A stretch of 64,000 bases of DNA from Allorhizobium borbori (lineage in GTDB: Bacteria > Pseudomonadota > Alphaproteobacteria > Rhizobiales > Rhizobiaceae). The DNA is taken from assembly GCF_014196535.1 (NCBI RefSeq), contig NZ_JACIDU010000019.1:33061-97060 (forward strand). Reading direction: 5' to 3'. Of this stretch, positions 34,339 through 42,260 are shown piece by piece. The notes beneath the pieces are model-generated. The model did no database searches. It was not told the DNA's origin and saw only the letters and a list, made by a program, of their open reading frames with translations. The translations under genes and the position numbers were made by a program. The first letter of the stretch is position 1, and every line of letters starts with the position of its first letter.

Positions 34339-35208
34339 TCAGGCCTCCCCTGCCGCAAGCGCCTTGCCGAGCGACGACCGATTGATAACGATGGCGGCAC
34401 CGGCAAAGGCGAGCGCCAGAATAGCCAGCATGGTCCAGGCAATGGCCGAGCCGAGCGGCCAGTCGAAGGCCGTGCCGAAAAGATCGTTGATAGCACTGAT
34501 GATGGTGATGCCGGATGCACCGCCCACCAGTTGCGGCGTCAGATAATCGCCGACGACCATGACAAACACCATCATGGAGCCGGCGACGAGCCCCGGCACG
34601 GTGAGCGGCAGCGTCACCCGGCGGAAGGTGGATACGGCACCGGCACCCAGATCGGCGGCGGCCTCGACCAGCCGGTCATCCAGCGCCTCGAAGGCAAGCC
34701 AAAGACCGAGCACCATGAACGGCAGATAGTTGTAGGTCAGTACGATATGGGTGGCGAGCGAAGAGAAGAGCAGCGCGCCGATCGGTTCGCGAATGGCGCC
34801 GAACGCCATCAGAAACGTATTCAGAACCCCCTCCGCGCCGAGCAGCATGCGCCAGGCAAAAATACGCACGAGATCGCCGGTGTACAGGGGCACCAGAAGC
34901 AGCGTCAGGAATGCGGACTTGGCTGCCACGACGCGCTTGGCGATGAACCAGGCGACGGGATAGCCGATCACAGCCGTGATTGCCGCAACCATCAAGCCGG
35001 ACCCGAAAGCCTTCAGGATCAGCCAGCGATAAGTGTCCGAGCCGACGATCCTCACATAGTTCTTCAGGGTCGGCTCCTTGAGCACGGCGACGAAAGACAC
35101 CTGAAAAAAGGAATAGGCGAGCAGAATGAGAAGCGGCGCGACGCAAAGCGCCACAACCGCCGCATAGACGGGAACGGAAAGCCAGAAGCCGGTACGCGAA
35201 CGGGCCAT
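34339..35208 (-). CDS. ABC permease, PotB type
   Basis: 289-residue inner-membrane permease. Hydrophobic segments begin at residue 8; the EAA loop is VEAAADLGAGAVSTFRRVTL, followed by GDYLTPQLVGG, a motif usual in PotB-type permeases. It is 3 bases downstream of the ATPase gene. Part of the four-gene importer linked to hydantoinase. Confidence 0.9.
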   Translation of the reverse strand: MARSRTGFWLSVPVYAAVVALCVAPLLILLAYSFFQVSFVAVLKEPTLKNYVRIVGSDTYRWLILKAFGSGLMVAAITAVIGYPVAWFIAKRVVAAKSAFLTLLLVPLYTGDLVRIFAWRMLLGAEGVLNTFLMAFGAIREPIGALLFSSLATHIVLTYNYLPFMVLGLWLAFEALDDRLVEAAADLGAGAVSTFRRVTLPLTVPGLVAGSMMVFVMVVGDYLTPQLVGGASGITIISAINDLFGTAFDWPLGSAIAWTMLAILALAFAGAAIVINRSSLGKALAAGEA

Positions 35209-35211
35209 GCG

Positions 35212-36318
35212 TCAGCCCCCCGCCGAAGCAGCAACGATCCAGGCGCGCGTGGGATCGAAACCCAGACGCACCGCACTGCCAACGGCCGGCGGCTCCGGGT
35301 CATCGACGATCAGCGAGATCGTGATGTCACCGGACGCTTTCGCTTCGACCAGCCACTCCGCGCCCCGGAAGACGGTGTGGGTAACCACCACCTCGAAACC
35401 ATCCTCGCCCGCCTGAAGACGCAACAGTTCGGGCCGGATACAGAGCACAGCCTTGTCGCCATCGCGCAGGCCTGCGACAGCGGGGCACTCGAACCGGCCG
35501 AGCGGCGTATCGATCACCGCAGCCTCTCCCACAGCCCCCAGGATCGTGCCCGGCGCAAGATTGGCGCCGCCGATGAAATCAGCGACATAGGCACTGGCCG
35601 GGCGGCGGTAGATTTCCGCGGGCGAAGCCTGTTGCTCGATCCGGCCATTGTTCATCACGATAATTTCGTCGGAGAGGGCAAAGGCCTCCTCCTGATCATG
35701 CGTTACATGCAGGAAGGTCATGCCGAGCCGACGCTGAAGGTCTTTCAGCTCGATCTGCATATCCTTGCGCATGCGCCGGTCGAGCGCCGAAAGCGGCTCG
35801 TCCAGAAGCAGAAGGCGTGGCTCGTTGACGATGGCGCGAGCGAGCGCCACGCGCTGCTGCTGCCCGCCGGAAAGCTGGCGGGGGCGGCGCTTCGCCATGG
35901 GTGTCATCTGCACCTGCGACAACGCGCCTTCGACGCGCGACGCCATATCCCCCTTCGAAAGCCTGCGATAGGCAAGACCGAAGCCGACATTTTCCTGCAC
36001 CGAAAGATGCGGGAAGAGCGCATAGTTCTGAAAGACGGTGTTGACCGGTCGCTTGCTGGCGGGAACGCCGGCAAGCGACTGCCCGTCGAGTTCGAGAACG
36101 CCCGAAGAGAGCGCCTCGAAGCCACCGATCATCCGCAGCAGGGATGTCTTGCCGCAGCCGGAGGGTCCGAGCAGGGTCACATAGCTGTTGGGAGCGATGC
36201 GGAAGTCCACACCGCGAACGGCATGAACCCCGCCATAGTCCTTGTGAACGGCGATGCCCTGAAGAAGGGGGCGGTTTTCCTGCCCGCTCGTATCCTTGGC
36301 CCGATCTGCGGCAATCAT
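35212..36318 (-). CDS. ABC ATPase, PotA type
   Basis: 368-residue ATPase with Walker A GPSGCGKTS, signature LSGGQQQRVALARAI, Walker B RLLLLDEPLSALD and the switch His in HVTHDQEEAF, followed by a C-terminal TOBE domain from about residue 270 (CIRPELLRLQ). PotA-type TOBE domains often mediate regulation. It starts 2 bases from the binding protein stop. It drives import of a cationic or amide-like solute. Confidence 0.92.
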   Translation of the reverse strand: MIAADRAKDTSGQENRPLLQGIAVHKDYGGVHAVRGVDFRIAPNSYVTLLGPSGCGKTSLLRMIGGFEALSSGVLELDGQSLAGVPASKRPVNTVFQNYALFPHLSVQENVGFGLAYRRLSKGDMASRVEGALSQVQMTPMAKRRPRQLSGGQQQRVALARAIVNEPRLLLLDEPLSALDRRMRKDMQIELKDLQRRLGMTFLHVTHDQEEAFALSDEIIVMNNGRIEQQASPAEIYRRPASAYVADFIGGANLAPGTILGAVGEAAVIDTPLGRFECPAVAGLRDGDKAVLCIRPELLRLQAGEDGFEVVVTHTVFRGAEWLVEAKASGDITISLIVDDPEPPAVGSAVRLGFDPTRAWIVAASAGG

Positions 36319-36320
36319 GA

Positions 36321-37400
36321 TCAGCTCGCCTTCACTTCGTTCCAGAGCGCAACCCAGTCATTGTAACGGGCCGGGTTCTTCTTCCAGACGAAGCTGTCCA
36401 TGATGGAGAGATCCTTGACGAAGATCTTTTCCTTCTGCTCATCGGGCAGCTTGTCGAGTGCCGCCGAAGTGCCCTGTGCATAGGGACCGCCGAAGGCAAG
36501 CTTTTCACCATATTCCGGCCCGAGCAGGTAATTGACGAGGCTGAACACCTTGTCGAGCTTCTCGCCTTCCACACCCTTCGGCACGGCAATCGTATCGCAC
36601 CAGCCGATGACGCCGGCCTTGGGCTTGGCCATCCCCATCTTCAGGCCGCGGGCGGAAAGGTCGTAATAGGGAGGGACCCACGAGAAGGCGCAGACTACTT
36701 CGCCGGAAGCGAACAGGTTGGTCAGATCGCCGATGGAGTTCCAGTAGGTGCGCAGCAGCTTCTTCTGGGCAAGGAGCGCCTTCTTCACTTCGGCCAGTTC
36801 CTTGTCATCCATGTCGAACATCTTGTCCTTGGGGATGCCGAGATAAAGGGCCGCGATCATGATGCCTTCGAGCGCGTAGTCGCGCATGGCCAGCTTGCCC
36901 TTGTACTTGTCGCCCTCGAAGAAGACGGACCAGTCCGGCTCCCCGTCCATCAGGTCGGCGCGATAGACGATGGGGTTGATGCCCCAATAGAAGGGAATGC
37001 CGTAGGTCTTGCCGTCCTTCTTGCCGAGGTCGGTCTTCTTGAAGGTGTCGTAGAGCAGGGCTGCGTTCGGCACCTTGGCGAAATCGATCGGCTGCAGCAG
37101 ATCGGAGGCCACGTAGTATTCCACCTTGTCGAGGCCGGGCGTAATCAGATCGACGGAAGAGGCGCCACCGGCGCGCAGCTTGGCGAACTGTTCGTCATCC
37201 GTGCCGATGAAATTCTTGGTGAGGGAGACATCGCCCCCCTTCAGGAAGGCGGCGAGGTAATCGTCCTTGGCCAGGTTCTCCCAGGTCATCCAGACGAGAT
37301 CGGTGGCCGCGAAAGCGCGGTTGAAAGGCTGCAACGCGCCAAAGGCAGCACCGGCAGCGGCGGTTTTCAAAAGTCCACGACGGTTGATTTGAAAATTCAT
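36321..37400 (-). CDS. Spermidine/putrescine-type binding protein with Tat-like signal
   Basis: 359-residue periplasmic protein of the PotD family. The N-terminus has twin arginines in INRRGLLKTAAAGAAFG, a Tat-like signal, with cleavage likely after RAFA. Body motifs include YYVASDLLQPIDFAKVPN and GIPFYWGINPIVYRADL, typical of PotD-like type II binding proteins. It heads the importer operon that ends with the hydantoinase, so the ligand is probably a hydantoin, ureide or carbamoyl compound rather than a polyamine (inference). Confidence 0.87.
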   Translation of the reverse strand: MNFQINRRGLLKTAAAGAAFGALQPFNRAFAATDLVWMTWENLAKDDYLAAFLKGGDVSLTKNFIGTDDEQFAKLRAGGASSVDLITPGLDKVEYYVASDLLQPIDFAKVPNAALLYDTFKKTDLGKKDGKTYGIPFYWGINPIVYRADLMDGEPDWSVFFEGDKYKGKLAMRDYALEGIMIAALYLGIPKDKMFDMDDKELAEVKKALLAQKKLLRTYWNSIGDLTNLFASGEVVCAFSWVPPYYDLSARGLKMGMAKPKAGVIGWCDTIAVPKGVEGEKLDKVFSLVNYLLGPEYGEKLAFGGPYAQGTSAALDKLPDEQKEKIFVKDLSIMDSFVWKKNPARYNDWVALWNEVKAS

Positions 37401-37505
37401 GGGCTCGGTCCTTGTGGGGTCCCCTCTGAGAGACCGTTGAACAGGCGTCCGGCTTCGTGTCCGGCTCGACCGAAATAAAAAAACATTTTCATATTTTGCG
37501 CAAGA

Positions 37506-37521
37506 TGAAAATTACGTTTCA
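37506..37521. promoter_or_regulatory. TGAAA-N6-TTTCA inverted repeat, putative operator
   Basis: TGAAA (37506-37510) and TTTCA (37517-37521) flank ATTACG in an AT-rich gap between the binding protein gene and the RpiR-type regulator. The core AAAATTACG recurs at 38454-38462 on the other side of the regulator. RpiR-family sites commonly have GAAA..TTTC arms. Confidence 0.5.
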
Positions 37522-37536
37522 TTTTTCATCAAATGA

Positions 37537-38430
37537 CTATTCTTTGAGCATCTTTCTGGCCTGCACGGGACCCGCGAGTTGATCCAGGCGATCATGAAGC
37601 GCCTCGATCTCCGCGAGTCGCTCCACCGCCGCATCGCCCAGAGCCTGACTGACCGCCGAACAGAGGTAATTGATGACGCTCATCGGCGCCGCATAACTAT
37701 CGAACATCGAGTGGCCGCGATTATGGCAACGCAACGTAATTGTCGCCAATTGCGCAGTGCGGGCCGCCGTCATGTCCGTGATGAGAACAGAGGCCGCGCC
37801 AGCTTCCCGGACGACCGCCATGATTTCCCGCAAAAGCAGGGGCCTGCGGCGAAAACCCAGCACCAGAAACACGTCCCGCGCACCAATGCCGGCCAACTCC
37901 TCACCCATCGACGTCCCGGCCAGCGGCAGAAGCTGCACATCCGGACGGATATTGGTCAGCAGGCCCCGCGCATAATTGGCCAGCGCCATGGAATTGCGGA
38001 AACCGACGACAAAAACACGCTTCGCGCCGGCCAGAATGCGCGTCGCCTCTTCCAGATCCGCTTCACTCAGCATTTCGGCCGTACGCGTCAGGTTCTGGAG
38101 ATCCTGGGCGATATGCAGGCCGAAATCGCCGGGCGCCAGACGCTTGCGGCCCGTTCCCGTCAGTTCGTAGAGCGGCGAGCCCCAGTCTTCCGCCTGTCGG
38201 GCATGCATGCGGGCATCGTTATAGCTGGCATAGCCCAGCCGCTTGAAGAAGCGCGCCGCCGTGGCGTTGGAGATATCGGCCTTGGCCGCCAACTCACCGG
38301 CAGTGAAGCTCGCAAGATTGGTTTGCGCCTCCATCACCACCGCCGCCAGACGCCGCTCACTGGCCGTCAACTCGTCATAGATCGCCATGATCCGCACATC
38401 GATCGGACGACTGTCTTCCTGCTCACTCAT
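37537..38430 (-). CDS. RpiR/MurR family regulator with SIS domain
   Basis: 297-residue regulator. An N-terminal helix-turn-helix of the HTH_6 type (residues about 20-85: TASERRLAAVVMEAQTNLAS, ISNATAARFFKRLGYASYND) is followed by a SIS sugar-phosphate-type ligand domain (KRVFVVGFRNSMALANYARG, ARDVFLVLGFRRRPLLLREI, VLITDM). In this branch the ligand is not always a phosphosugar. GGAG lies 6 bases before the start. It sits between the importer-hydantoinase operon and the lyase-carbamoylase operon, so it is placed to coordinate both. Confidence 0.9.
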   Translation of the reverse strand: MSEQEDSRPIDVRIMAIYDELTASERRLAAVVMEAQTNLASFTAGELAAKADISNATAARFFKRLGYASYNDARMHARQAEDWGSPLYELTGTGRKRLAPGDFGLHIAQDLQNLTRTAEMLSEADLEEATRILAGAKRVFVVGFRNSMALANYARGLLTNIRPDVQLLPLAGTSMGEELAGIGARDVFLVLGFRRRPLLLREIMAVVREAGAASVLITDMTAARTAQLATITLRCHNRGHSMFDSYAAPMSVINYLCSAVSQALGDAAVERLAEIEALHDRLDQLAGPVQARKMLKE

Positions 38431-38453
38431 CTCATCTCCATTTTCATAAAATC

Positions 38454-38475
38454 AAAATTACGAAAATTCTTTTTC
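38454..38475. promoter_or_regulatory. AAAATTACG site in divergent promoter, putative operator
   Basis: AAAATTACGAAAATTC, followed by TTTTTCA, lies between the regulator and the divergent ammonia-lyase gene. It repeats the AAAATTACG core found at 37508-37516. It is probably a second binding site of the same regulator. Confidence 0.45.
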
Positions 38476-38547
38476 ATTTCGTGTTGACTGGACGCAATCA
38501 GCGGCTATCCTTTGGCACAGTTTTCCCGCATTTGGAATCTCCGCACG

Positions 38548-39768
38548 ATGGTCTCCCCGTTCTCTTCTGTCAAAGCCCGTCTGGTAAAGGGTCACCCGGC
38601 ACCCAAAGGCCCCTACCCCGACACGTTCAAACCTGTCCTGTCGCTTGCCGCGGGACAAGAGGCCCAGGCGGCGATTTCGGCCTGGAAGGCCTATGCCGCA
38701 ACGCCGCTGGTTTCGCTCGACAGCCTTGCCGCGCAAACAGGTGTCGCTCGCATCCTCTACAAGCACGAGGCTGGACGCTTCGGCCTCGGCTCCTTCAAGG
38801 CGCTCGGTGGTGCCTATGCGGTCTACCGTCTGCTTGCCGCCATGATTGCGGAAAAGACCGGCGGGACCCCAGATCCGGAAGACATTCTTTCAGGCCGTTA
38901 CGGCGACATCGTTTCCGCCGTGACGGTTACCTGTGCAACGGATGGCAATCACGGCCGCTCCGTGGCCTGGGGCGCGCGCATGTTCGGTTGCAAGGCGGTG
39001 ATCTTCATCCACGAAACCGTATCCGAGGCGCGCAAGGCGGCGATTGCCAGCTATGGCGCGGAGGTGATCCGCACCCGTGGCAATTACGACGACAGCGTAC
39101 GCGAAGCCGCGCGCATGGCCGCTGAACACGGTTGGCATGTGGTGTCCGACACCTCTTATCCCGGTTACACGGACGTGCCGCGCAATGTCATGCAAGGCTA
39201 CAGCGTGATGGCGGACGAGGCTGCTCGTCAATTAGGTGGTGTCAAGCCCACCCACATCTTCATTCAGGGCGGGGTTGGCGGTCTCGCCGCCGCCGTTACT
39301 GCCCATTTCTGGGAAACCCTCGGCGCGGAAGCACCAACCGTCGTCGTCGTAGAACCAGATACGGCCGCCTGCCTGCTGGAAAGCGCCGTGGCCGGTGCAC
39401 CGACCGCTGTTGGCGGCGATCTCGATACTATAATGGCGGGCCTTGCCTGTGGTGAGCCTTCGATCATCGCCTGGCCGATCCTTGCCGGCGGCGTCGCGGC
39501 CTTCATCGCCATTCCCGACGCCGCCGCCGCCGAAACCATGCGGCTTCTGGCTTCCGGCAAGGCCGGCGCGACACTGGTCGGCGGCGAAAGCGGCGTAGCG
39601 GGTCTCGCCGGCTTTCTGACCGCCGCCGCTCACCCGGACTGGCGCGCGGCGCTTGGCCTTGACGAAAACTCCGTCATCCTGTGCTTCGGCAGCGAGGGCG
39701 ACACCGATCCCGATCTCTACACCGCCATTGTCGGTCGCAGCGGCCGCGACGTCGAGGCCTCGGCATGA
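38548..39768 (+). CDS. Diaminopropionate ammonia-lyase
   Basis: 406-residue PLP enzyme of fold type II. It breaks 2,3-diaminopropionate to pyruvate and two ammonia. The PLP lysine is in GLGSFKALGGAYAVY and the cofactor loop is CATDGNHGRSVAWGA; the phosphate loop GGVGGLAAAV and the late CFGSEGDTDPD match the family rather than threonine dehydratase. ATG 38548 is chosen although its ribosome site is weak; a TTG at 38512 is also in frame. It accepts D- and L-isomers in known cases, which would suit the two carbamoylase-type hydrolases that follow. Confidence 0.88.
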   Translation: MVSPFSSVKARLVKGHPAPKGPYPDTFKPVLSLAAGQEAQAAISAWKAYAATPLVSLDSLAAQTGVARILYKHEAGRFGLGSFKALGGAYAVYRLLAAMIAEKTGGTPDPEDILSGRYGDIVSAVTVTCATDGNHGRSVAWGARMFGCKAVIFIHETVSEARKAAIASYGAEVIRTRGNYDDSVREAARMAAEHGWHVVSDTSYPGYTDVPRNVMQGYSVMADEAARQLGGVKPTHIFIQGGVGGLAAAVTAHFWETLGAEAPTVVVVEPDTAACLLESAVAGAPTAVGGDLDTIMAGLACGEPSIIAWPILAGGVAAFIAIPDAAAAETMRLLASGKAGATLVGGESGVAGLAGFLTAAAHPDWRAALGLDENSVILCFGSEGDTDPDLYTAIVGRSGRDVEASA

Positions 39769-41018
39769 TGCCCGGCTCTCTTCGTATCGATCCCGCCCGT
39801 CTCGTCGCCCGCATCGAACGGCTGGGCGGCATAGGCGCGCTGGAAGGCGGCGGCGTCTGCCGTCTGGCACTGACGCCATCGGAAAAACTAGGCCGCGACC
39901 ATCTCGTGGCCGAAATGACGGCGCTTGGCCTAGACGTCACCGTTGACGCCATTGGCAATATTTTCGGCACCCGCAAGGCGCGCCGCGAAGGCCCCGCGGT
40001 ATTGCTCGGCTCACATATCGATACGGTCGCTACTGGCGGGCTTTATGACGGGGCGCTCGGCGTTCTCGCTGGTCTCGAGGTGATCGCCACACTGAACGAC
40101 GCCGGCGTCGAGACGGAGCTTCCCATTGCCGTCGCGGCCTTCACCAACGAGGAAGGGTCACGTTTCGCGCCCGACATGCTCGGCAGTCTCGTTTTTGTGG
40201 GTGGGCTGCATCTGCAGGAAGCGCTCGACATCGTTTCCATCGACGGCAAGCGGCTCGGCGACGAACTCACCGCCATCGGTTATGCCGGCACCGGCCACGG
40301 CCCGAAGGAGATCGCTGCCTATTTCGAGCTTCACATCGAACAGGGACCGATCCTTGAGGACGAGAAGATCGGGATTGGCACGGTGATGGGCGTGCAGGGC
40401 ATTTCCTGGACGGAGATCACGCTGAATGGCAGGTCCTCCCATGCCGGCACGACGCCGATCCGCCTGCGCCGTGATGCGGGGCTTGCCGCCGCCCGCATTG
40501 CTGCGGGTGTTGGTGCTTTCGTGCGCGAAATGGGCGGTGATCAGGTCGGCACCGTGGGGGTGCTGACGCTTTCGCCGAACCTCGTCAACGTCGTCGCGCA
40601 AAAGGCGGTGATGACGGTCGACCTTCGCAACCCGGATGAAACGCTGTTGAAGCAGGCCGAAGCGCGGCTGGCGGCGCTTATCGAAACCGTGACGGACGAA
40701 GAGAACGTTACCTTCGAAACCCGCAGTCTCGCCCGTTTCGAGCCGGTCGATTTCGCCCCGGTGCTGATCGATCAGGTGGACGAAACGGCCAGGGCGCTCT
40801 GTCTTTCCACACGCCGGCTTTTTTCCGGTGCCGGCCACGATGCCCAGATGATTGCCCGCATTGCACCGGCCGCCATGATTTTCGTGCCGAGCGTCAACGG
40901 CATCAGCCACAACATTACGGAATTTACGGCAGCAGCAGATCTCGCCAACGGCGCGAACGTGCTGCTTCAGGTCACACTGAAGCAGGCCCTGCCTACGAAT
41001 GGAGAAGAGACCCGATGA
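39765..41018 (+). CDS. M20 family N-carbamoyl-L-amino acid hydrolase / allantoate amidohydrolase-like
   Basis: 417-residue zinc hydrolase. Metal-site motifs are GSHIDTVATGGLYDGALG (His, Asp), TNEEGSRFAPDMLGS (Glu), HIEQGPILEDE (His) and the late SGAGHDAQM (His). GRSSHAGTTPI is from the dimerisation lid. The group includes L-carbamoylase, beta-ureidopropionase and allantoate amidohydrolase. It overlaps the lyase stop (ATGATG). With hydantoinase in the same locus, hydrolysis of an N-carbamoyl or ureido group is the likely reaction. Confidence 0.87.
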   Translation: MMPGSLRIDPARLVARIERLGGIGALEGGGVCRLALTPSEKLGRDHLVAEMTALGLDVTVDAIGNIFGTRKARREGPAVLLGSHIDTVATGGLYDGALGVLAGLEVIATLNDAGVETELPIAVAAFTNEEGSRFAPDMLGSLVFVGGLHLQEALDIVSIDGKRLGDELTAIGYAGTGHGPKEIAAYFELHIEQGPILEDEKIGIGTVMGVQGISWTEITLNGRSSHAGTTPIRLRRDAGLAAARIAAGVGAFVREMGGDQVGTVGVLTLSPNLVNVVAQKAVMTVDLRNPDETLLKQAEARLAALIETVTDEENVTFETRSLARFEPVDFAPVLIDQVDETARALCLSTRRLFSGAGHDAQMIARIAPAAMIFVPSVNGISHNITEFTAAADLANGANVLLQVTLKQALPTNGEETR

Positions 41019-41938
41019 GCAGAATCGTCGTTACCGCCGCCGCCCAGCTTGGCCCCATCGACCGCGCGGAAAGTCGTGAAAGCGTCGTTGCGCGAATGCT
41101 CGCGCTCATGGAAAAAGCCGCCGCTCGCGGCTGCGACCTCATAGTTTATCCGGAACTGGCGCTGACGACGTTCTTTCCGCGCTGGTTCATGGAAAATCAG
41201 GCCGAGGTGGACACTTTCTTCGAGCGTTCGATGCCCAATGCCGCCACCGCGCCGCTCTTCGAACGCGCAAAAGTGCTGGGGATCGGCTTCTCCTTCGGCT
41301 ATGCGGAAATGGTCGAGGAAGATGGCGTTCTGCACCGGTACAACACCTCCATCGTGGTCGACAAGGCCGGAGGCATCGTTCACCGCTACCGCAAGATTCA
41401 CCTGCCGGGCCACAAGAACAACGAGCCCTGGCGCGCCTTCCAGCACCTTGAGAAGCGCTATTTCGAGCCGGGCATGGAGCCTTTTTCCACCGCCGACGCC
41501 TTTGGTGGCAAGATCGGGCAGGCCATCTGCAACGACCGCCGCTGGCCTGAAACCTACCGCGAACTGGCTCTGCGCGGCGCCGAAATGGTATTGATCGGCT
41601 ATAACACGCCAGTCCATTACCCACTGGCGCCGGAACACGACCACCTGCAATGTTTTCACAACCACCTGTGCATGCAGGCCGGCGCTTACCAGAACGGCAT
41701 GTGGATCATCGGCGTCGCAAAGGCGGGTAAGGAAGAAGGCTGCGATCTTATCGGCCAAAGCTGCATCATCGCCCCGACAGGCGAGATCGTCGCCATGGCC
41801 AGCACGCTTGGCGACGAACTGGTCGTCCATGATTGCGATCTCGACCGCTGCACGGAAATCCGCGCCAACATCTTCAATTTCCGCCTGCATCGCCGGCCGG
41901 AGATCTACACGGCTCTGACCGCGACCGACCCGGTCTGA
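41015..41938 (+). CDS. N-carbamoyl-D-amino acid hydrolase (D-carbamoylase)
   Basis: 307-residue nitrilase-superfamily enzyme that releases the D-amino acid, CO2 and ammonia from an N-carbamoyl-D-amino acid. The triad falls at E47 (YPELAL), K127 (YRKIHLPGHK) and C172 (ICNDRRWPE), the same positions as in the Agrobacterium D-carbamoylase. HLEKRYFEPG, GGYN-like IGYNTPVHYP and HDHL also match. Length is as expected. It overlaps the preceding gene by ATGA and ends the operon. Together with the hydantoinase at 32117 it gives a complete hydantoin to D-amino acid route. Confidence 0.92.
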   Translation: MSRIVVTAAAQLGPIDRAESRESVVARMLALMEKAAARGCDLIVYPELALTTFFPRWFMENQAEVDTFFERSMPNAATAPLFERAKVLGIGFSFGYAEMVEEDGVLHRYNTSIVVDKAGGIVHRYRKIHLPGHKNNEPWRAFQHLEKRYFEPGMEPFSTADAFGGKIGQAICNDRRWPETYRELALRGAEMVLIGYNTPVHYPLAPEHDHLQCFHNHLCMQAGAYQNGMWIIGVAKAGKEEGCDLIGQSCIIAPTGEIVAMASTLGDELVVHDCDLDRCTEIRANIFNFRLHRRPEIYTALTATDPV

Positions 41939-41949
41939 TCATTGTGCGA

Positions 41950-41981
41950 GAGTGAAGCCCCGGCGAAACGGGGCTTCACTC
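41950..41981 (+). terminator. Hairpin after D-carbamoylase gene
   Basis: GAGTGAAGCCCC (41950-41961) pairs perfectly with GGGGCTTCACTC (41970-41981) around an 8-base loop, 11 bases past the stop codon. There is no T-tract (GCAAGG follows). It is likely the end of the operon transcript. Confidence 0.7.
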
Positions 41982-42260
41982 GCAAGGCATCGAATCGTCA
42001 GGCGCGCCACGCAACGCTGAAACAATCTTTTCGGAACCTCATGCGTCACCGCGCCGGCCGGGTGGCACAATTTTTTCACGACCGCTTGCGCATTCATAAT
42101 AATCATAAAATACAACAACTTACCTCCGCTGAAGAGGCAAGGTTCACGTTCTGCAATGCTCTGTCACGCAAAATGAGTTCCTGTACCGCGCCAATACAGT
42201 CATTAAGGGATCAATAATGATCTGAACTGGTCGTCGACGCCTGATAGAAGAACGTATCCC
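41982..42260. other. Gene-free stretch, presumed promoter region
   Basis: No gene seen. An AT-rich patch at about 42091-42122 (CATAATAATCATAAAATACA) is the best promoter candidate for the gene at 42261. GATCA-ATAA-TGATC near 42210-42223 is a short inverted repeat of doubtful meaning. Confidence 0.35.
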
